From IMG/VR virus record IMGVR_UViG_3300038421_000061, positions 1-44,774 of that record: a stretch of 44,774 bases of DNA; one strand, written 5' to 3'. The notes under the pieces are model-generated. The model was not told where the DNA came from. It was given only the letters and a program-made list of their open reading frames with translations, and made no database searches. A program made the position numbers and the translations under genes. How positions within the stretch are numbered: the stretch's first letter is position 1; each line of letters begins with the position of its first letter. The stretch is from a virus. Positions 13,785 to 21,648 of this stretch are shown in pieces.

Positions 13785-14217
13785 CGGTACCTCCGGGAGG
13801 ATCGGCGGCGTACCGCGCATCGGCGCCGAGATAGACCCACCGGTCCCGCTGCACCAGCACCGCCACCCGCTCCGGATCGTCCGTCTGCGTCAGCAACCAG
13901 CCCATCGACTGCGCCACCGCCCGATGCGACTCCACCTCGCGGTGACACTGAGGACAGAGCAGAAGCAAGTTCGCAGGGGAGTTCGTGTCCTCCCGCTTGG
14001 TCCCGCCCAGCGCCCTCGGCCGCCGGTGGTGGACGTGGTGGTCGGTGCCGCGATGGTCCCCGACCGCCTCGGTGCAGATTTCGCAGGCGTAGCCGGCGCG
14101 CTCATACACGGCGTCCACGACGTCGCGATCCGGGCCGGTTGCCCGGAGCCGACGCTTCATCAGGACCCGCTTGAGCGCCTTCTTGCGGCTCGGTGGGAGG
14201 CTGCGGCGCAGCATCAC
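13777..14217 (-). CDS. HNH endonuclease
   Basis: The 146-residue protein has a canonical HNH core: YACEICTEAVGDHRGTDHHVHHRRPRALGG with C-x2-C and the HH pair, then SPANLLLLCPQCHREVESH with the Asn, a second CxxC and the final His. An N-terminal basic segment (RKKALKRVLMKRRLR) could bind DNA. The GTG at 14217 makes a GTGA overlap; the ATG one codon later (TGATG overlap) is equally plausible. Its place among recombination genes suggests a role in DNA processing, but homing or packaging help is possible. Confidence 0.92.
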   Translation of the reverse strand: MMLRRSLPPSRKKALKRVLMKRRLRATGPDRDVVDAVYERAGYACEICTEAVGDHRGTDHHVHHRRPRALGGTKREDTNSPANLLLLCPQCHREVESHRAVAQSMGWLLTQTDDPERVAVLVQRDRWVYLGADARYAADPPGGTDA

Positions 14218-14414
14218 GGCACCTGCCGTTCAGCCCAGTCGGCCATCTGCTCCGACGTCGGCTCGATGTAGAACACCGTCCCGTGTGGGCACTCGAACGC
14301 GTTCACGTCGTACGGCGACTCGATCAGCGGCGGAGCCGTAGAAACCACGACGTCCGCGCCCAGCTTGGCAGCGGAAGACTTGATGAACTCCCGGCACGCT
14401 TCTTCGTCAATCAT
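14214..14414 (-). CDS. hypothetical protein, 66 aa
   Basis: ATG at 14414 in an ATGA overlap. MIDEEACREFIKSSAAKLGADVVVST is followed by a beta-rich part (FECPHGTVFYIEPTSEQMADW). No family recognised. The frame stays open upstream only as a shadow. Confidence 0.8.
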   Translation of the reverse strand: MIDEEACREFIKSSAAKLGADVVVSTAPPLIESPYDVNAFECPHGTVFYIEPTSEQMADWAERQVP

Positions 14415-14911
14415 TGGCGGGGCTCCGCCAGCGTGATCGGCCCGTCCAACTGAAGCCGGTCGACCAGCACCGTGGCGGCGTCGGCGAGCACCGCTTGCGC
14501 GTCGGGGGCGGCGCGTAGGGACAGCGACTTCGGCTGTCCGCCCACGCGCACGGCCAATCCGGGAATCTCCGTGCCATCGGCGTCGATGACCCGGCCCCCG
14601 TCTATGCGAAGCGACGCCATGAGCGCCATTTGGAACGCCGGGTTGACCGTGGGCACGATCTCCTCCGGCCGGACCCGCTGTACCCACGCGGTGAACTCGG
14701 CACCGTCCCGCACCGTGATGGTGTCCTTCGATACCGGCAGCGTGACGGTGGCCAGGTCGGGCAGGCGCCACGTCGGCGCGGTGCCGTGCTTCTCGAACTC
14801 TGCGCGGGCGTCCGCAGCCAACAGGTCCCGGTCGGCCCTCGCGCGCTTCGCCAGTTCGGCAGCCATGGCCTCTTGGAGCATCACCCGGCGGATCAGGTCT
14901 TGACGGTTCAC
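14411..14911 (-). CDS. hypothetical protein downstream of ERF, 166 aa
   Basis: GTG at 14911 in a GTGA overlap with the ERF gene. The N-terminal helix NRQDLIRRVMLQEAMAAELAKRARADR is followed by LPDLATVTLPVSKDTITVRDGAEFTAWVQRVRPEEI. I know similar sequences as unknown proteins next to recombination genes in actinophages. Coupling to the annealing protein suggests a recombination accessory role; this is inference. Confidence 0.83.
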   Translation of the reverse strand: MNRQDLIRRVMLQEAMAAELAKRARADRDLLAADARAEFEKHGTAPTWRLPDLATVTLPVSKDTITVRDGAEFTAWVQRVRPEEIVPTVNPAFQMALMASLRIDGGRVIDADGTEIPGLAVRVGGQPKSLSLRAAPDAQAVLADAATVLVDRLQLDGPITLAEPRQ

Positions 14912-15564
14912 TCCGCGCTCCCGTTCTGCCCTCGCATGTGGGCCAGGTATTCGCCCAGCAGGCGGGCATCGTTGCAGGTCTGGATCTCGACGCCCTGTGA
15001 CCAGGCGGTGAAGTCGGCGGCGATCGTCGCTAGGCCGAGCCCGCGACCCTGGCCCTCCCGGGCGATCTCGGCACGGATCGCGGCGGGTTCTGCCGGGCGG
15101 GGCCGGGCCGCGTCCCACTCGCCTCTGCCGGCGCGCTCGTAGCTCTGCGCGTCCGGCTCCGGCTCATCCGTTGGGATGCACAGGGCCTGCAACAGCGCGA
15201 TCCGATACGCCACGCTCATGGCTTTCGCGGCGCCCTTGTCGCCGAAGTCCATCGACTCCCCGGGCACCACCGCGTCGACATGGTCCCCCGCCGGTCCGTA
15301 GAACCGGTACCGCACCTGGACGGTGCATTCGCGGGAGCGCTTCTCTCGGACCGTCAGCACGTCCCGATACGACGCGGATTCGAGCATCGGCAGCACCAGC
15401 ACGCCGTGTGCCCTCAGCGCCGGGCCGACCGCGTTCACGGTTGCGTCGATTCCCCGGAAGCTGTAGCCCTGCTCGGTGTTGCGGTCCCTCTTGCCGATCG
15501 ATTGCACGTCGCTCATCACCCGCAACAGCAGCTCGACCACGGTCGGTTTCTGCTCGCCGCTCAC
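14908..15564 (-). CDS. ERF-family single-strand annealing protein
   Basis: The 218-residue protein carries the ERF superfamily core: LLLRVMSDVQSIGKRDRN, YSFRGIDATVNAVGPALRAHGVLVLPML, and the strand-helix segment VQVRYRFYGPAGD...GESMDFGDKGAAKAMSVAYRIALLQAL. ERF proteins anneal complementary single strands and circularise or recombine phage DNA. The C-terminal 70 residues are variable, with a possible host-interaction tail. GTG at 15564 forms a GTGA overlap; the open frame extends 17 codons further without a ribosome site. Confidence 0.94.
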   Translation of the reverse strand: MSGEQKPTVVELLLRVMSDVQSIGKRDRNTEQGYSFRGIDATVNAVGPALRAHGVLVLPMLESASYRDVLTVREKRSRECTVQVRYRFYGPAGDHVDAVVPGESMDFGDKGAAKAMSVAYRIALLQALCIPTDEPEPDAQSYERAGRGEWDAARPRPAEPAAIRAEIAREGQGRGLGLATIAADFTAWSQGVEIQTCNDARLLGEYLAHMRGQNGSAE

Positions 15565-15740
15565 TCGTCCACCTCCCGTAGTTGCCTCTCGGCGGACAGC
15601 GCGCGTGCCTGCCACCGATTCCGCTCCCGCTTCGCCTCGACCAGCGAGTAATAGAGATGGCTAGCGAAGCGCCGCGATGTGTCGAGCCGGGAGGTGAGCC
15701 GGCGCACCTCCCGGGACACCAGCCAAGCCAGGACCCTCAC
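15561..15740 (-). CDS. small basic helical protein, 59 aa
   Basis: GTG at 15740 with AGGAGGG 5 nt upstream and a GTGA overlap. MRVLAWLVSREVRRLTSRLDTSRRF... is highly basic and helical throughout, ending with a likely coiled coil (AKRERNRWQARALSAERQL). Function unknown. Confidence 0.78.
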   Translation of the reverse strand: MRVLAWLVSREVRRLTSRLDTSRRFASHLYYSLVEAKRERNRWQARALSAERQLREVDE

Positions 15741-16012
15741 GACGCCCTCCTCTGGTGTTCCTCCCACAGCCGATCCCGGTCCGGGGTGTACGACACGAGG
15801 TGCACTCCGGCGCGTCGCTGCGCTTCCCACGCCTCCCGGGCCTGCCGCCGGTCGCGGATCTCGAACGCGGCGAGTTCGCCGACGGCGTGGGCGAGCACGA
15901 TCAGAAACGCGGCGATCCCCAGCGCAATGGCGCCTTCGGCGAAGCACCGATAAGCGACGGCGCCGAACACAATCCACACCGTCAGGGCGGCAACAGCACG
16001 AGCAGTCCTCAC
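15737..16012 (-). CDS. small membrane protein, 91 aa
   Basis: GTG at 16012 in a GTGA overlap. Two hydrophobic segments (about 6-22 and 27-45; AVAALTVWIVFGAVAY and AIALGIAAFLIVLAHAV) with a short loop suggest a hairpin membrane protein, followed by a charged cytoplasmic tail of about 45 residues. Function unknown. Confidence 0.82.
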   Translation of the reverse strand: MRTARAVAALTVWIVFGAVAYRCFAEGAIALGIAAFLIVLAHAVGELAAFEIRDRRQAREAWEAQRRAGVHLVSYTPDRDRLWEEHQRRAS

Positions 16013-16338
16013 ACCACGCCGTCCCGGTAGATGCCATCAGCCGGAACCTCGCGCCTGATCAGGTCCCAGTCCGGAGCATCCAGACCGAGCGATCCGGCTA
16101 TTGCGCTGGCCGCTTGCCTGTACGCTTCAGCCCGGCCGTTGCATGTCTGGTAATAGTGGCCGTCCATCGTCGCGCGGGCCGCGACGATGCATCGGCGGTA
16201 CTCCTCGCCGATGCTGGCGAGCCACAGAACGACATCGGCGCGTAGCCGCTCCGCCTCGGCCCTCGCCTGGTCCCGCTGCTCGACCAGCGTGCGCACTGGA
16301 ATCCGCTCCCGCGCGGCCTCGTCCCAGTAGTGCGTCAC
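16009..16338 (-). CDS. hypothetical protein, 109 aa
   Basis: GTG at 16338 in a GTGA overlap gives MTHYWDEAARERIPVRTLVEQRDQARAEAERLRADV, a probable coiled coil, then a helical region with two cysteines and GSLGLDAPDWDLIRREVPADG. No family recognised. Confidence 0.8.
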   Translation of the reverse strand: MTHYWDEAARERIPVRTLVEQRDQARAEAERLRADVVLWLASIGEEYRRCIVAARATMDGHYYQTCNGRAEAYRQAASAIAGSLGLDAPDWDLIRREVPADGIYRDGVV

Positions 16339-16814
16339 ACCACACCGTCCAACGTGCACACGAGGTCATCCACGGACACGTACGCCTCGACGACCACCCG
16401 GGGTCGGTCCTGCGGCGGCTCATCGTGGCCGAGCGCCTCGGCGTACGACACGCAGTCGACGGGGGTGTCCCGGCCGACGGGCTCCCACATTCCGTCCGGC
16501 CCGCAGCCATCGACGTCCACGCGCAGGTAAGCGCGTTCCCGGCGGTCGCTGGACACCACCACGAGCACGCCCTCAGCCGGTGCGTGGTGGCTCGGGTCGG
16601 CGGCCTCAGCCAGTGCCCGCACCCGGGCAACCGTGGCGGTCGCCGCGTCCGCCTGGGCGCGTAGCCGCTCTACCTCAGCCACCAGCGCATCCCCGTACCG
16701 ACCGACAAGGCGGCATCCGGAGCAGCACTGGCGTTCCCAACTGATCGGCGCGTGTCCCGCATGGAACTTCCGCAGCTCCCGGCGGATCGCTTCCAGGTCC
16801 AGCGGCTCAGCCAT
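16335..16814 (-). CDS. hypothetical protein, 159 aa
   Basis: ATG at 16814 overlaps the upstream stop by 8 nt (ATGGCTGA), the same junction as the next gene upstream. N-terminal LDLEAIRRELRKFHAGH, a CCSGCRLVGRYGD cysteine cluster near residue 32, a coiled coil (LVAEVERLRAQADAATATVARVRAL), and a C-terminal beta-rich half (VLVVVSSDRRERAYLRVDVDG). Function unknown. Confidence 0.8.
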   Translation of the reverse strand: MAEPLDLEAIRRELRKFHAGHAPISWERQCCSGCRLVGRYGDALVAEVERLRAQADAATATVARVRALAEAADPSHHAPAEGVLVVVSSDRRERAYLRVDVDGCGPDGMWEPVGRDTPVDCVSYAEALGHDEPPQDRPRVVVEAYVSVDDLVCTLDGVV

Positions 16815-17256
16815 GGCGGGCTCCAATCTGCGCGCTGACTGCGGCGAGGACCCCGGCCGGCGGACGCCACAGCCCTTGTCTCCCGACGCATGGCACCGGA
16901 TCGGGCAGCGGGTTGATCCACGTCAGCCGCCAGTGGCACTGGCCCGGCATAGCCCACTCCCCGCACGAGCAGTCGATGCCGTCGATCCAGCGGGAGGTGG
17001 CGCAGGTGCGCGCCACCCGGGCCACGGCAACGACCGCCGACGGTTGAACCGCGGTGAGGTCGGCGCGGGCCAGTCGCTGCCAGCCAACCTCATCCCATGC
17101 CTTGCCAGCGTGGATCAATAGCGCGTCCACGTGCTCCGGCGGCATCCACTTCCGGTTCTCGACGTTCTTCCCGTGGTGGGCGATCAGGTGCGCCCACGGG
17201 TTCTTCAGCGTGATGGCCCGCGCGTCGACCAACAGCGGGTGCAGTGGCTCAGCCAT
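16807..17256 (-). CDS. ASCH-domain protein
   Basis: The 149-residue protein has the ASCH fold pattern: ARAITLKNPWAHLIAHHGKNVENRKW near the N-terminus, LLIHAGKAWDE, and AVVAVARV. ASCH/PUA-like domains bind RNA or nucleotides and occur in phages. A later segment has C-x-C and further cysteines (DCSCGEW, GQCHW), a possible metal site inserted into the fold. ATG at 17256, 8-nt overlap (ATGGCTGA). The RNA target, if any, is unknown. Confidence 0.9.
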   Translation of the reverse strand: MAEPLHPLLVDARAITLKNPWAHLIAHHGKNVENRKWMPPEHVDALLIHAGKAWDEVGWQRLARADLTAVQPSAVVAVARVARTCATSRWIDGIDCSCGEWAMPGQCHWRLTWINPLPDPVPCVGRQGLWRPPAGVLAAVSAQIGARHG

Positions 17257-17494
17257 GGCTCCGCTCCCCGGAATCCTGCCCAGCCACGGCGGCCAGGTAC
17301 GCACGGATGCCGATGCGCAACCCGTCACGGGTACCGAGCCGCATGATGATGCTCGGCGTACCGTCGCGCTCGTTGACGACGAATCCGTTCGCCCGGAAGA
17401 GCACCCCGATTCGGGCGTCGCGCATCTTGATCAGCACATCCTCGACGGCGAGATGCGCGGCGGCGAGGGCGTCTTCGTTCAGTTCGTCGGCCAC
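17249..17494 (-). CDS. hypothetical protein, 81 aa
   Basis: GTG at 17494 with GGGAGG 5 nt upstream; it overlaps the upstream gene by 16 nt. ADELNEDALAAAHLAVEDVLIKMRDARIGVLFRANGFVVNERDG is a helix-strand-strand arrangement. Function unknown. Confidence 0.8.
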   Translation of the reverse strand: MADELNEDALAAAHLAVEDVLIKMRDARIGVLFRANGFVVNERDGTPSIIMRLGTRDGLRIGIRAYLAAVAGQDSGERSHG

Positions 17495-17982
17495 GGCAAC
17501 CTCCCGGTGCGCTCGTACTGCTCCCACTCGCGCTGAGCGCGGGATATCTGGGACAGCCACTCCGCATCCGTCCCGGCGATGGTCGTCCAGCTGTCGCGGG
17601 AATAGATGGTCTCGCCCGGGATCGCGGGCACGGCCAGGCCGAGCCGATCGGCGTCGACCAGCAGCACGCCGCCGATGTCCAGCTGGACCTCGTAGCGGCA
17701 CCGGCCGGCGTGCCAGACCTGGCCAACCACCGCGCCCGGCCATTGGTCGGCACCGACAAAGACGCGCGCGCCAATCGGAAATGGCACGTCTCCGCCTGGG
17801 TGGATATCTGCCGGACCGGGTGTCGGCGCTTCGGCCACCTCGCCCCGGGTCGCCAGTGTCCGGCCGGCGCGTCGAATCCTGTGCGCCAGCGACCCCCACA
17901 TCACCAGTGCCACCAGCACGATCGCCGAGGCAACCGTCAACAGGCCGATCGTGGCCAGCACTCCCACAACTTCTGCGCTCAC
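17479..17982 (-). CDS. single-pass membrane protein, 167 aa
   Basis: GTG at 17982 in a GTGA overlap (another GTG sits one codon upstream). A long hydrophobic segment at about residues 4-30 (VGVLATIGLLTVASAIVLVALVMWG) is followed by a basic stretch, a Pro-rich linker, and a beta-rich domain (GARVFVGADQWPGAVVGQVWHAGRCRYEVQLD) that resembles small SH3-like folds. Function unknown. Confidence 0.83.
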   Translation of the reverse strand: MSAEVVGVLATIGLLTVASAIVLVALVMWGSLAHRIRRAGRTLATRGEVAEAPTPGPADIHPGGDVPFPIGARVFVGADQWPGAVVGQVWHAGRCRYEVQLDIGGVLLVDADRLGLAVPAIPGETIYSRDSWTTIAGTDAEWLSQISRAQREWEQYERTGRLPWPTN

Positions 17983-18206
17983 CACACATCCCCTCTCTGT
18001 CCGATCTCGATGACGAGCAGCACCAGCGCGAAGCCCAGGGCGACAACGAACGCGACCGCCCCGGCGATCAGCGCGCCGATCCGCCACGGGGAGCGCCGGG
18101 GCTCATCCCGGCGCCATTCCCCGCTGTCCTCGTCCAGCACCCACGGGGGGAAGACCCGCTCCGTGCGGGCTTCGAAAGCCTGGGTGTCGTCGCTCACGGC
18201 GATCAC
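17979..18206 (-). CDS. tail-anchored membrane protein, 75 aa
   Basis: GTG at 18206 in a GTGA overlap. The hydrophilic N-terminal half (DDTQAFEARTERVFPPWVLDED) precedes one hydrophobic segment near the C-terminus (IGALIAGAVAFVVALGFALV). It lies next to another membrane protein gene, so the two may work together. Function unknown. Confidence 0.8.
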   Translation of the reverse strand: MIAVSDDTQAFEARTERVFPPWVLDEDSGEWRRDEPRRSPWRIGALIAGAVAFVVALGFALVLLVIEIGQRGDVW

Positions 18207-18949
18207 CAGACCGCAAAGCCGTCGTGGTCGATCGCGCTACGCAGGTACGCGATCCACTGTGCCCAGTAGTCCGTCCAGCCGTTCTCGGCCGTCATCCCAG
18301 CCGCAGAAAAGGCCTCGGTGCGCCGGTCCTCAGTGGTCGACTCGTAAGCCGCGAGCGCGGCCTTGCACTCCTCGGGCGTGACGATCCATCCGTCATTGCT
18401 GCCGAACTTATGAAGTGGGATGGTGTCCCCGCCGGCGGGGTGATGGCGGCGGCAGGCCCGTACCTGCTCGACGTGCTCTCGTGCGGCGGACAAGACTTCG
18501 TCCGGGATGCCGTCCGGGAGTTCCTCGCCGTGCTCGAAGTGGCCTCGGGCCACTTCGAACTGCTCCTGCCTGGCCTCATCGTTGGCGAAGCGGTTCCACG
18601 GCGGCCACGACATTTCGCTGCCGGAGCCGTAACACATGTCGAGCCGCAACATCACATCCCGGACGCGGCCCATCCCCCAGATGTTCAGGCGGAAATACGA
18701 GATCTCCTCGGCGTCGATCAGGTCACTGATCGCCATGACTCCACACTGAGCCGCCTTGTATCGGGGCGTGGCATTTGCCGGTGGCGCGCCGAGTCGGCCC
18801 GTGCGGAACTCCTCCTCAGTGTGTCGGCCCCGTTCCTCGCGCGGCAGCGCGTCACGGTACGCGATGATGGAATCCCAAATCTCGCGGGCACGCTGGACGC
18901 GCTCCCGCTCGCCAGTCGGCTCGGTCAGAAAACGCATGTCGTAGCCCAT
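18203..18949 (-). CDS. hypothetical protein MGYDMRF-type, 248 aa
   Basis: The chosen ATG at 18949 is preceded by GGAGAG at 6 nt and begins MGYDMRFLTEPTG, a recurrent start of an unknown phage protein. A GTG at 19039 in the same frame, in a GTGA overlap with the upstream gene, would add 30 Pro/Arg-rich residues. The protein is helical with many aromatic residues (EEISYFRLNIWGMGRV, MSWPPWNRF) and a C-terminal WTDYWAQWIAYLRSAIDHDGF. No catalytic motif recognised. Confidence 0.83.
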   Translation of the reverse strand: MGYDMRFLTEPTGERERVQRAREIWDSIIAYRDALPREERGRHTEEEFRTGRLGAPPANATPRYKAAQCGVMAISDLIDAEEISYFRLNIWGMGRVRDVMLRLDMCYGSGSEMSWPPWNRFANDEARQEQFEVARGHFEHGEELPDGIPDEVLSAAREHVEQVRACRRHHPAGGDTIPLHKFGSNDGWIVTPEECKAALAAYESTTEDRRTEAFSAAGMTAENGWTDYWAQWIAYLRSAIDHDGFAVW

Positions 18950-19035
18950 GTCAGGCTCTCCAGTTCTCGATGGAACGCGACGGCGTCCGGAGCGGGGTCT
19001 TTGATGGGGCGGAGGGGGCTTGGGTGCCATGGGGG

Positions 19036-19344
19036 TCACGCACCGGACCCACCCCCGTACCGCTCCACCGCGGCCTCGAGCTGATCGACCGGAACCCGGC
19101 CGGGCCGGTAGTCCTTGGCGTAGCCGCGCGGCGCCTCGGTGATGAGTCCCTGGTCGTCGATGTAGAAGTACTCGTACCGGTCGGTGACGTAGCCACCCCG
19201 GCGGCGCGAAGTCACCAGCACGCGCACGTACCAGCCGTTGCCGTCGGAGCGCCGCCCGATCGGCGGATGGTCGCCCATCGCAACCACGTGGAATGTCTCG
19301 CTGATCTCGGTCAGAGTGACCGTGCGCGGCTCACGCTTCGCCAT
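19036..19344 (-). CDS. hypothetical protein, 102 aa
   Basis: ATG at 19344 with AGGAGGG 6 nt upstream; a GTG one codon earlier is possible. Beta-rich N-terminal half (EPRTVTLTEISETFHVVAMG, GWYVRVLVTSRRRGGYVTDRYEYFYID) and a Gly/Ser C-terminus. Function unknown. Confidence 0.8.
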   Translation of the reverse strand: MAKREPRTVTLTEISETFHVVAMGDHPPIGRRSDGNGWYVRVLVTSRRRGGYVTDRYEYFYIDDQGLITEAPRGYAKDYRPGRVPVDQLEAAVERYGGGSGA

Positions 19345-19356
19345 CACGCACCCTCC

Positions 19357-20442
19357 TCAGATGTGGCAGTCCAGGACCACCAGCACGGTGGCCGGGTCCA
19401 ACTGGTCGAGATAGGCGTTCACCGCGACGTGGTATCCGGCGCGCTCCCCGGGGCCGTCCGAGGACATGCCGAACCAGCCCATGCGGCCAGGCGCGATCCA
19501 TTCCCGCCCCAGCGTCACCAGCGCGTATCCGGGCACCGCGCCGCGCCGGGCATTAGCCAGGTACTCCTCCCGAGGTGGCAGGAACTCCTCCACCAGGCAC
19601 CCCATGGACCACTTGAACTCGTCATACCTGGCCGCCTGCCGGATGCGCGGTTGCTCGCGGTACTGCCCACGGGCGTCGTCCCACGAGATCTCGCCCAACT
19701 CGGCAAGAGAGCGAAAGTGCGCCCACTCCTTGGCTGACGGCGTCTTGGCGCAGATGGCCTCCCACCGGTCGTACCGCTCGCCGGCCTTGCGCCCCGCCGC
19801 GTCGCGCATCGCCTCGAAGTCCAACAGGGCGATCGGCCCTCCGTCGCAATGCAACCCGCTCTGGTCTTCCGGTGAGTCCCAGTTGCGCTCCGCGAATAAC
19901 AGGCCCGGCTTCAGCTCCTTGGCCAGGAAGTAACCGCGCCACCGGCCGCCAATCCGCCAGTAGTCCCATTTGGACTCCGGGTTGTAGGTGCTCCAAGTGA
20001 ACGCGCGGTTCGTCTCGGCGTCGTAGTTCAGCCGGCTCGAGTCGTCCGTGTCGCCAACGAGCGCGACCGCGTTGGCCGGGTGGTACTTCTCGTTGTAGAG
20101 CCGGACGACCGTCTCCCACGTGGTCGGCGACTCACCGAGCCGCTCGACCCACCGCGCGTCATCGGCGTACTCCTCGCGCAGCTCCGCATCAGTCTTGTCT
20201 GGCCGGCCGAACACCACGCTGCGGCGGTGGTGCCCGGCGATCGTGCCGGTGCGGTGGTGCTCGGCGCCCCGGCGGACCGCGCCGACCCACCAGTAGTCCT
20301 CTGGTCCGCCATCCTCGTAGTTGCGGTACGGCTCGACGTCGAGGCCCTCGTTCCAGGGCTCCATGACGTCGCCCAGCAGGTCTTCGGTCTTCGCCGGATC
20401 GGTGTCGGCCGGCAGGCAGACCAGGACAGAGAAGTGGCTCAT
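19357..20442 (-). CDS. MSHF-type conserved phage protein, 361 aa
   Basis: ATG at 20442 begins MSHFSVLVCLPADTDPAKTEDLLGDVMEPWNEGLDVEPY, which matches the start of a widespread phage protein of unknown function (the MSHFTVLV group). Later parts are rich in Trp and acidic residues (YWWVGAVRRG, WDYWRIGGRWRGYFLAKEL). It is the second-largest early protein of unknown function. The stop is 12 nt before the next start; the start overlaps a 34-codon gene (ATGA). Confidence 0.87.
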   Translation of the reverse strand: MSHFSVLVCLPADTDPAKTEDLLGDVMEPWNEGLDVEPYRNYEDGGPEDYWWVGAVRRGAEHHRTGTIAGHHRRSVVFGRPDKTDAELREEYADDARWVERLGESPTTWETVVRLYNEKYHPANAVALVGDTDDSSRLNYDAETNRAFTWSTYNPESKWDYWRIGGRWRGYFLAKELKPGLLFAERNWDSPEDQSGLHCDGGPIALLDFEAMRDAAGRKAGERYDRWEAICAKTPSAKEWAHFRSLAELGEISWDDARGQYREQPRIRQAARYDEFKWSMGCLVEEFLPPREEYLANARRGAVPGYALVTLGREWIAPGRMGWFGMSSDGPGERAGYHVAVNAYLDQLDPATVLVVLDCHI

Positions 20443-20543
20443 CGGGCAGGCTCCGGGTGTGCGAAGGGAACAGGGGTTGATGCCATCTCGGCGCGGTGCC
20501 GTCCACGGTGGAGCCGGCGGCGGATGGCGCGCAGGATGGCCAT
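20439..20543 (-). CDS. micro-gene, 34 aa
   Basis: ATG at 20543 sits in a TGATG overlap with the upstream stop, and its own TGA overlaps the next start as ATGA, so it exactly bridges an otherwise empty 100-nt gap. The product MAILRAIRRRLHRGRHRAEM... is strongly basic in its first half. No ribosome site of its own is needed if translation is coupled. It could be a nucleic-acid-binding or membrane-touching peptide, or only a coupling element. Confidence 0.6.
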   Translation of the reverse strand: MAILRAIRRRLHRGRHRAEMASTPVPFAHPEPAR

Positions 20544-20731
20544 CACTGAACACCGCCCTTCGGCTCAGCGACGGTCAACGGCAGTCCACCGATCAGGCAC
20601 GGCTCGCAGCAGTGGTCACCCTCTGCCGCGCAGTAGAAGTCCTGCCACGGGGTGCACACGTACTCAGCCCCGCACCGGTCGCACTTCACCTGCTTGCCCG
20701 CGTTGTCGCAGTCGGGATGGGTGGCCGTCAC
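20543..20731 (-). CDS. small multi-cysteine zinc protein, 62 aa
   Basis: GTG at 20731 in a GTGA overlap. It has seven cysteines: HPDCDNAGKQVKCDRCGAEYVCTPWQDFYC... CCEPC. This suggests two zinc sites. The arrangement resembles phage zinc-finger proteins. Function unknown. Confidence 0.82.
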   Translation of the reverse strand: MTATHPDCDNAGKQVKCDRCGAEYVCTPWQDFYCAAEGDHCCEPCLIGGLPLTVAEPKGGVQ

Positions 20732-21135
20732 TGGGCACCATCCGCGAGCTTCGCCTTGAGCGCGGCCACCTCGGCGCGCAGCTCATCCGCCTCGGACCGG
20801 GGGGCCGGCACTGTGCCGTGGATCGACACCAAGACCCGGCCGACCTGCCCGTCCGCCCGGTAGCAGATCCCGTCATCGTTGCGGTGGGAGTTGCCGCCAG
20901 GCTTGCCCAGCAGGGCCATCCCGACCGCGTCGATAATTCCTGCGGTTTCGGGGGCGCCGCCGATGGGCCCGGGGAGGATGCTGATCGTGATGAACGGGTC
21001 CTTGCCGCAATTAGCGGCCGGGACGTCGGCGAGCGTCGCGCACCGGTCGGACAGATCCCGCAGCGCAGCGGCGGCCACAATCCACGCGTTGGCCTTCTCG
21101 GTCGGCTCGATGGTGTCGATCGTCTCTGGGTTCAC
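20728..21135 (-). CDS. hypothetical protein, 135 aa
   Basis: GTG at 21135 in a GTGA overlap, after the ribosome-site junction GAGAGGAGCACC shared with the gene start at 8040. Helical N-terminus (KANAWIVAAAALRDLSDRC), a Gly/Pro-rich middle, a beta part (GQVGRVLVSIHGTVP) and a C-terminal coiled coil (SEADELRAEVAALKAKLAD). Function unknown. Confidence 0.8.
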   Translation of the reverse strand: MNPETIDTIEPTEKANAWIVAAAALRDLSDRCATLADVPAANCGKDPFITISILPGPIGGAPETAGIIDAVGMALLGKPGGNSHRNDDGICYRADGQVGRVLVSIHGTVPAPRSEADELRAEVAALKAKLADGAQ

Positions 21136-21530
21136 CGGGTGCTCCTCTCTTGCTTGATCGCCCAGCAGCCGGCGCGGTGCTCGGTCCGCTCCGTCTCCGG
21201 ACACGGGTCGCATTCGGCACCGGGGAGGTCGATGGCGGTGATCGGGCAGCCGCACCCGTCGGCGCCGATCTCGTACCGGTCGCTGCACGTCTCGGGCAGC
21301 CGGCAGTGGTCGTCACCGACCATCAGCAGCCGGTATCCCGCCAGGTAGCGGGCCGGGTCGGCGTGAATGCGCTCGATCATCTGGTCCCAAGCCATGTGGA
21401 CGTCCTGCGGACCGCCGAGGGTGTGTCCGGTCACCTCGTGGTAGCGCTCCATCAGCACCATGGGACCGCGGACCGGAATGTCGGCGGGTGTGGCCGGGGG
21501 GAGTTGCCCGGTACCCTGCGAGATGGACAT
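21132..21530 (-). CDS. hypothetical protein with Cys-rich C-terminus, 132 aa
   Basis: ATG at 21530 with GAGGAGG 8 nt upstream. It follows a structured 118-nt gap and so may begin a separate transcript. It contains MVLMERYHEVTGHTLGGPQDVHMAWDQMIERIHADP and a C-terminus with seven cysteines (DHCRLPETCSDRYEIGADGC). It ends QERSTR, encoded by the shared junction sequence. Function unknown. Confidence 0.8.
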   Translation of the reverse strand: MSISQGTGQLPPATPADIPVRGPMVLMERYHEVTGHTLGGPQDVHMAWDQMIERIHADPARYLAGYRLLMVGDDHCRLPETCSDRYEIGADGCGCPITAIDLPGAECDPCPETERTEHRAGCWAIKQERSTR

Positions 21531-21553
21531 GAGGACTTACCTCCTCGTCTGGG

Positions 21554-21646
21554 CGGGTCATTCGTTGGTGGCGGATGACCCGCGTTTCGTTGGGGGTCCG
21601 GGCCCGGCGGAGCAGCGAGGGCACGCACGACGTGCCGGGCCCGGAC
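21554..21646. terminator. two strong inverted repeats in an intergenic gap
   Basis: The gap between the gene starting at 21530 and the stop at 21649 holds a perfect 13-bp inverted repeat GTCCGGGCCCGGC (21596-21608) / GCCGGGCCCGGAC (21634-21646) whose loop contains an inner GGCACG/CGTGCC stem, and a second 8-bp pair CGGGTCAT (21554-21561) / ATGACCCG (21575-21582). There is no T run, but GC-rich hairpins without T runs can terminate in high-GC actinomycetes. An attenuator or mRNA-stability element is equally possible. Confidence 0.5.
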
Positions 21647-21648
21647 GT

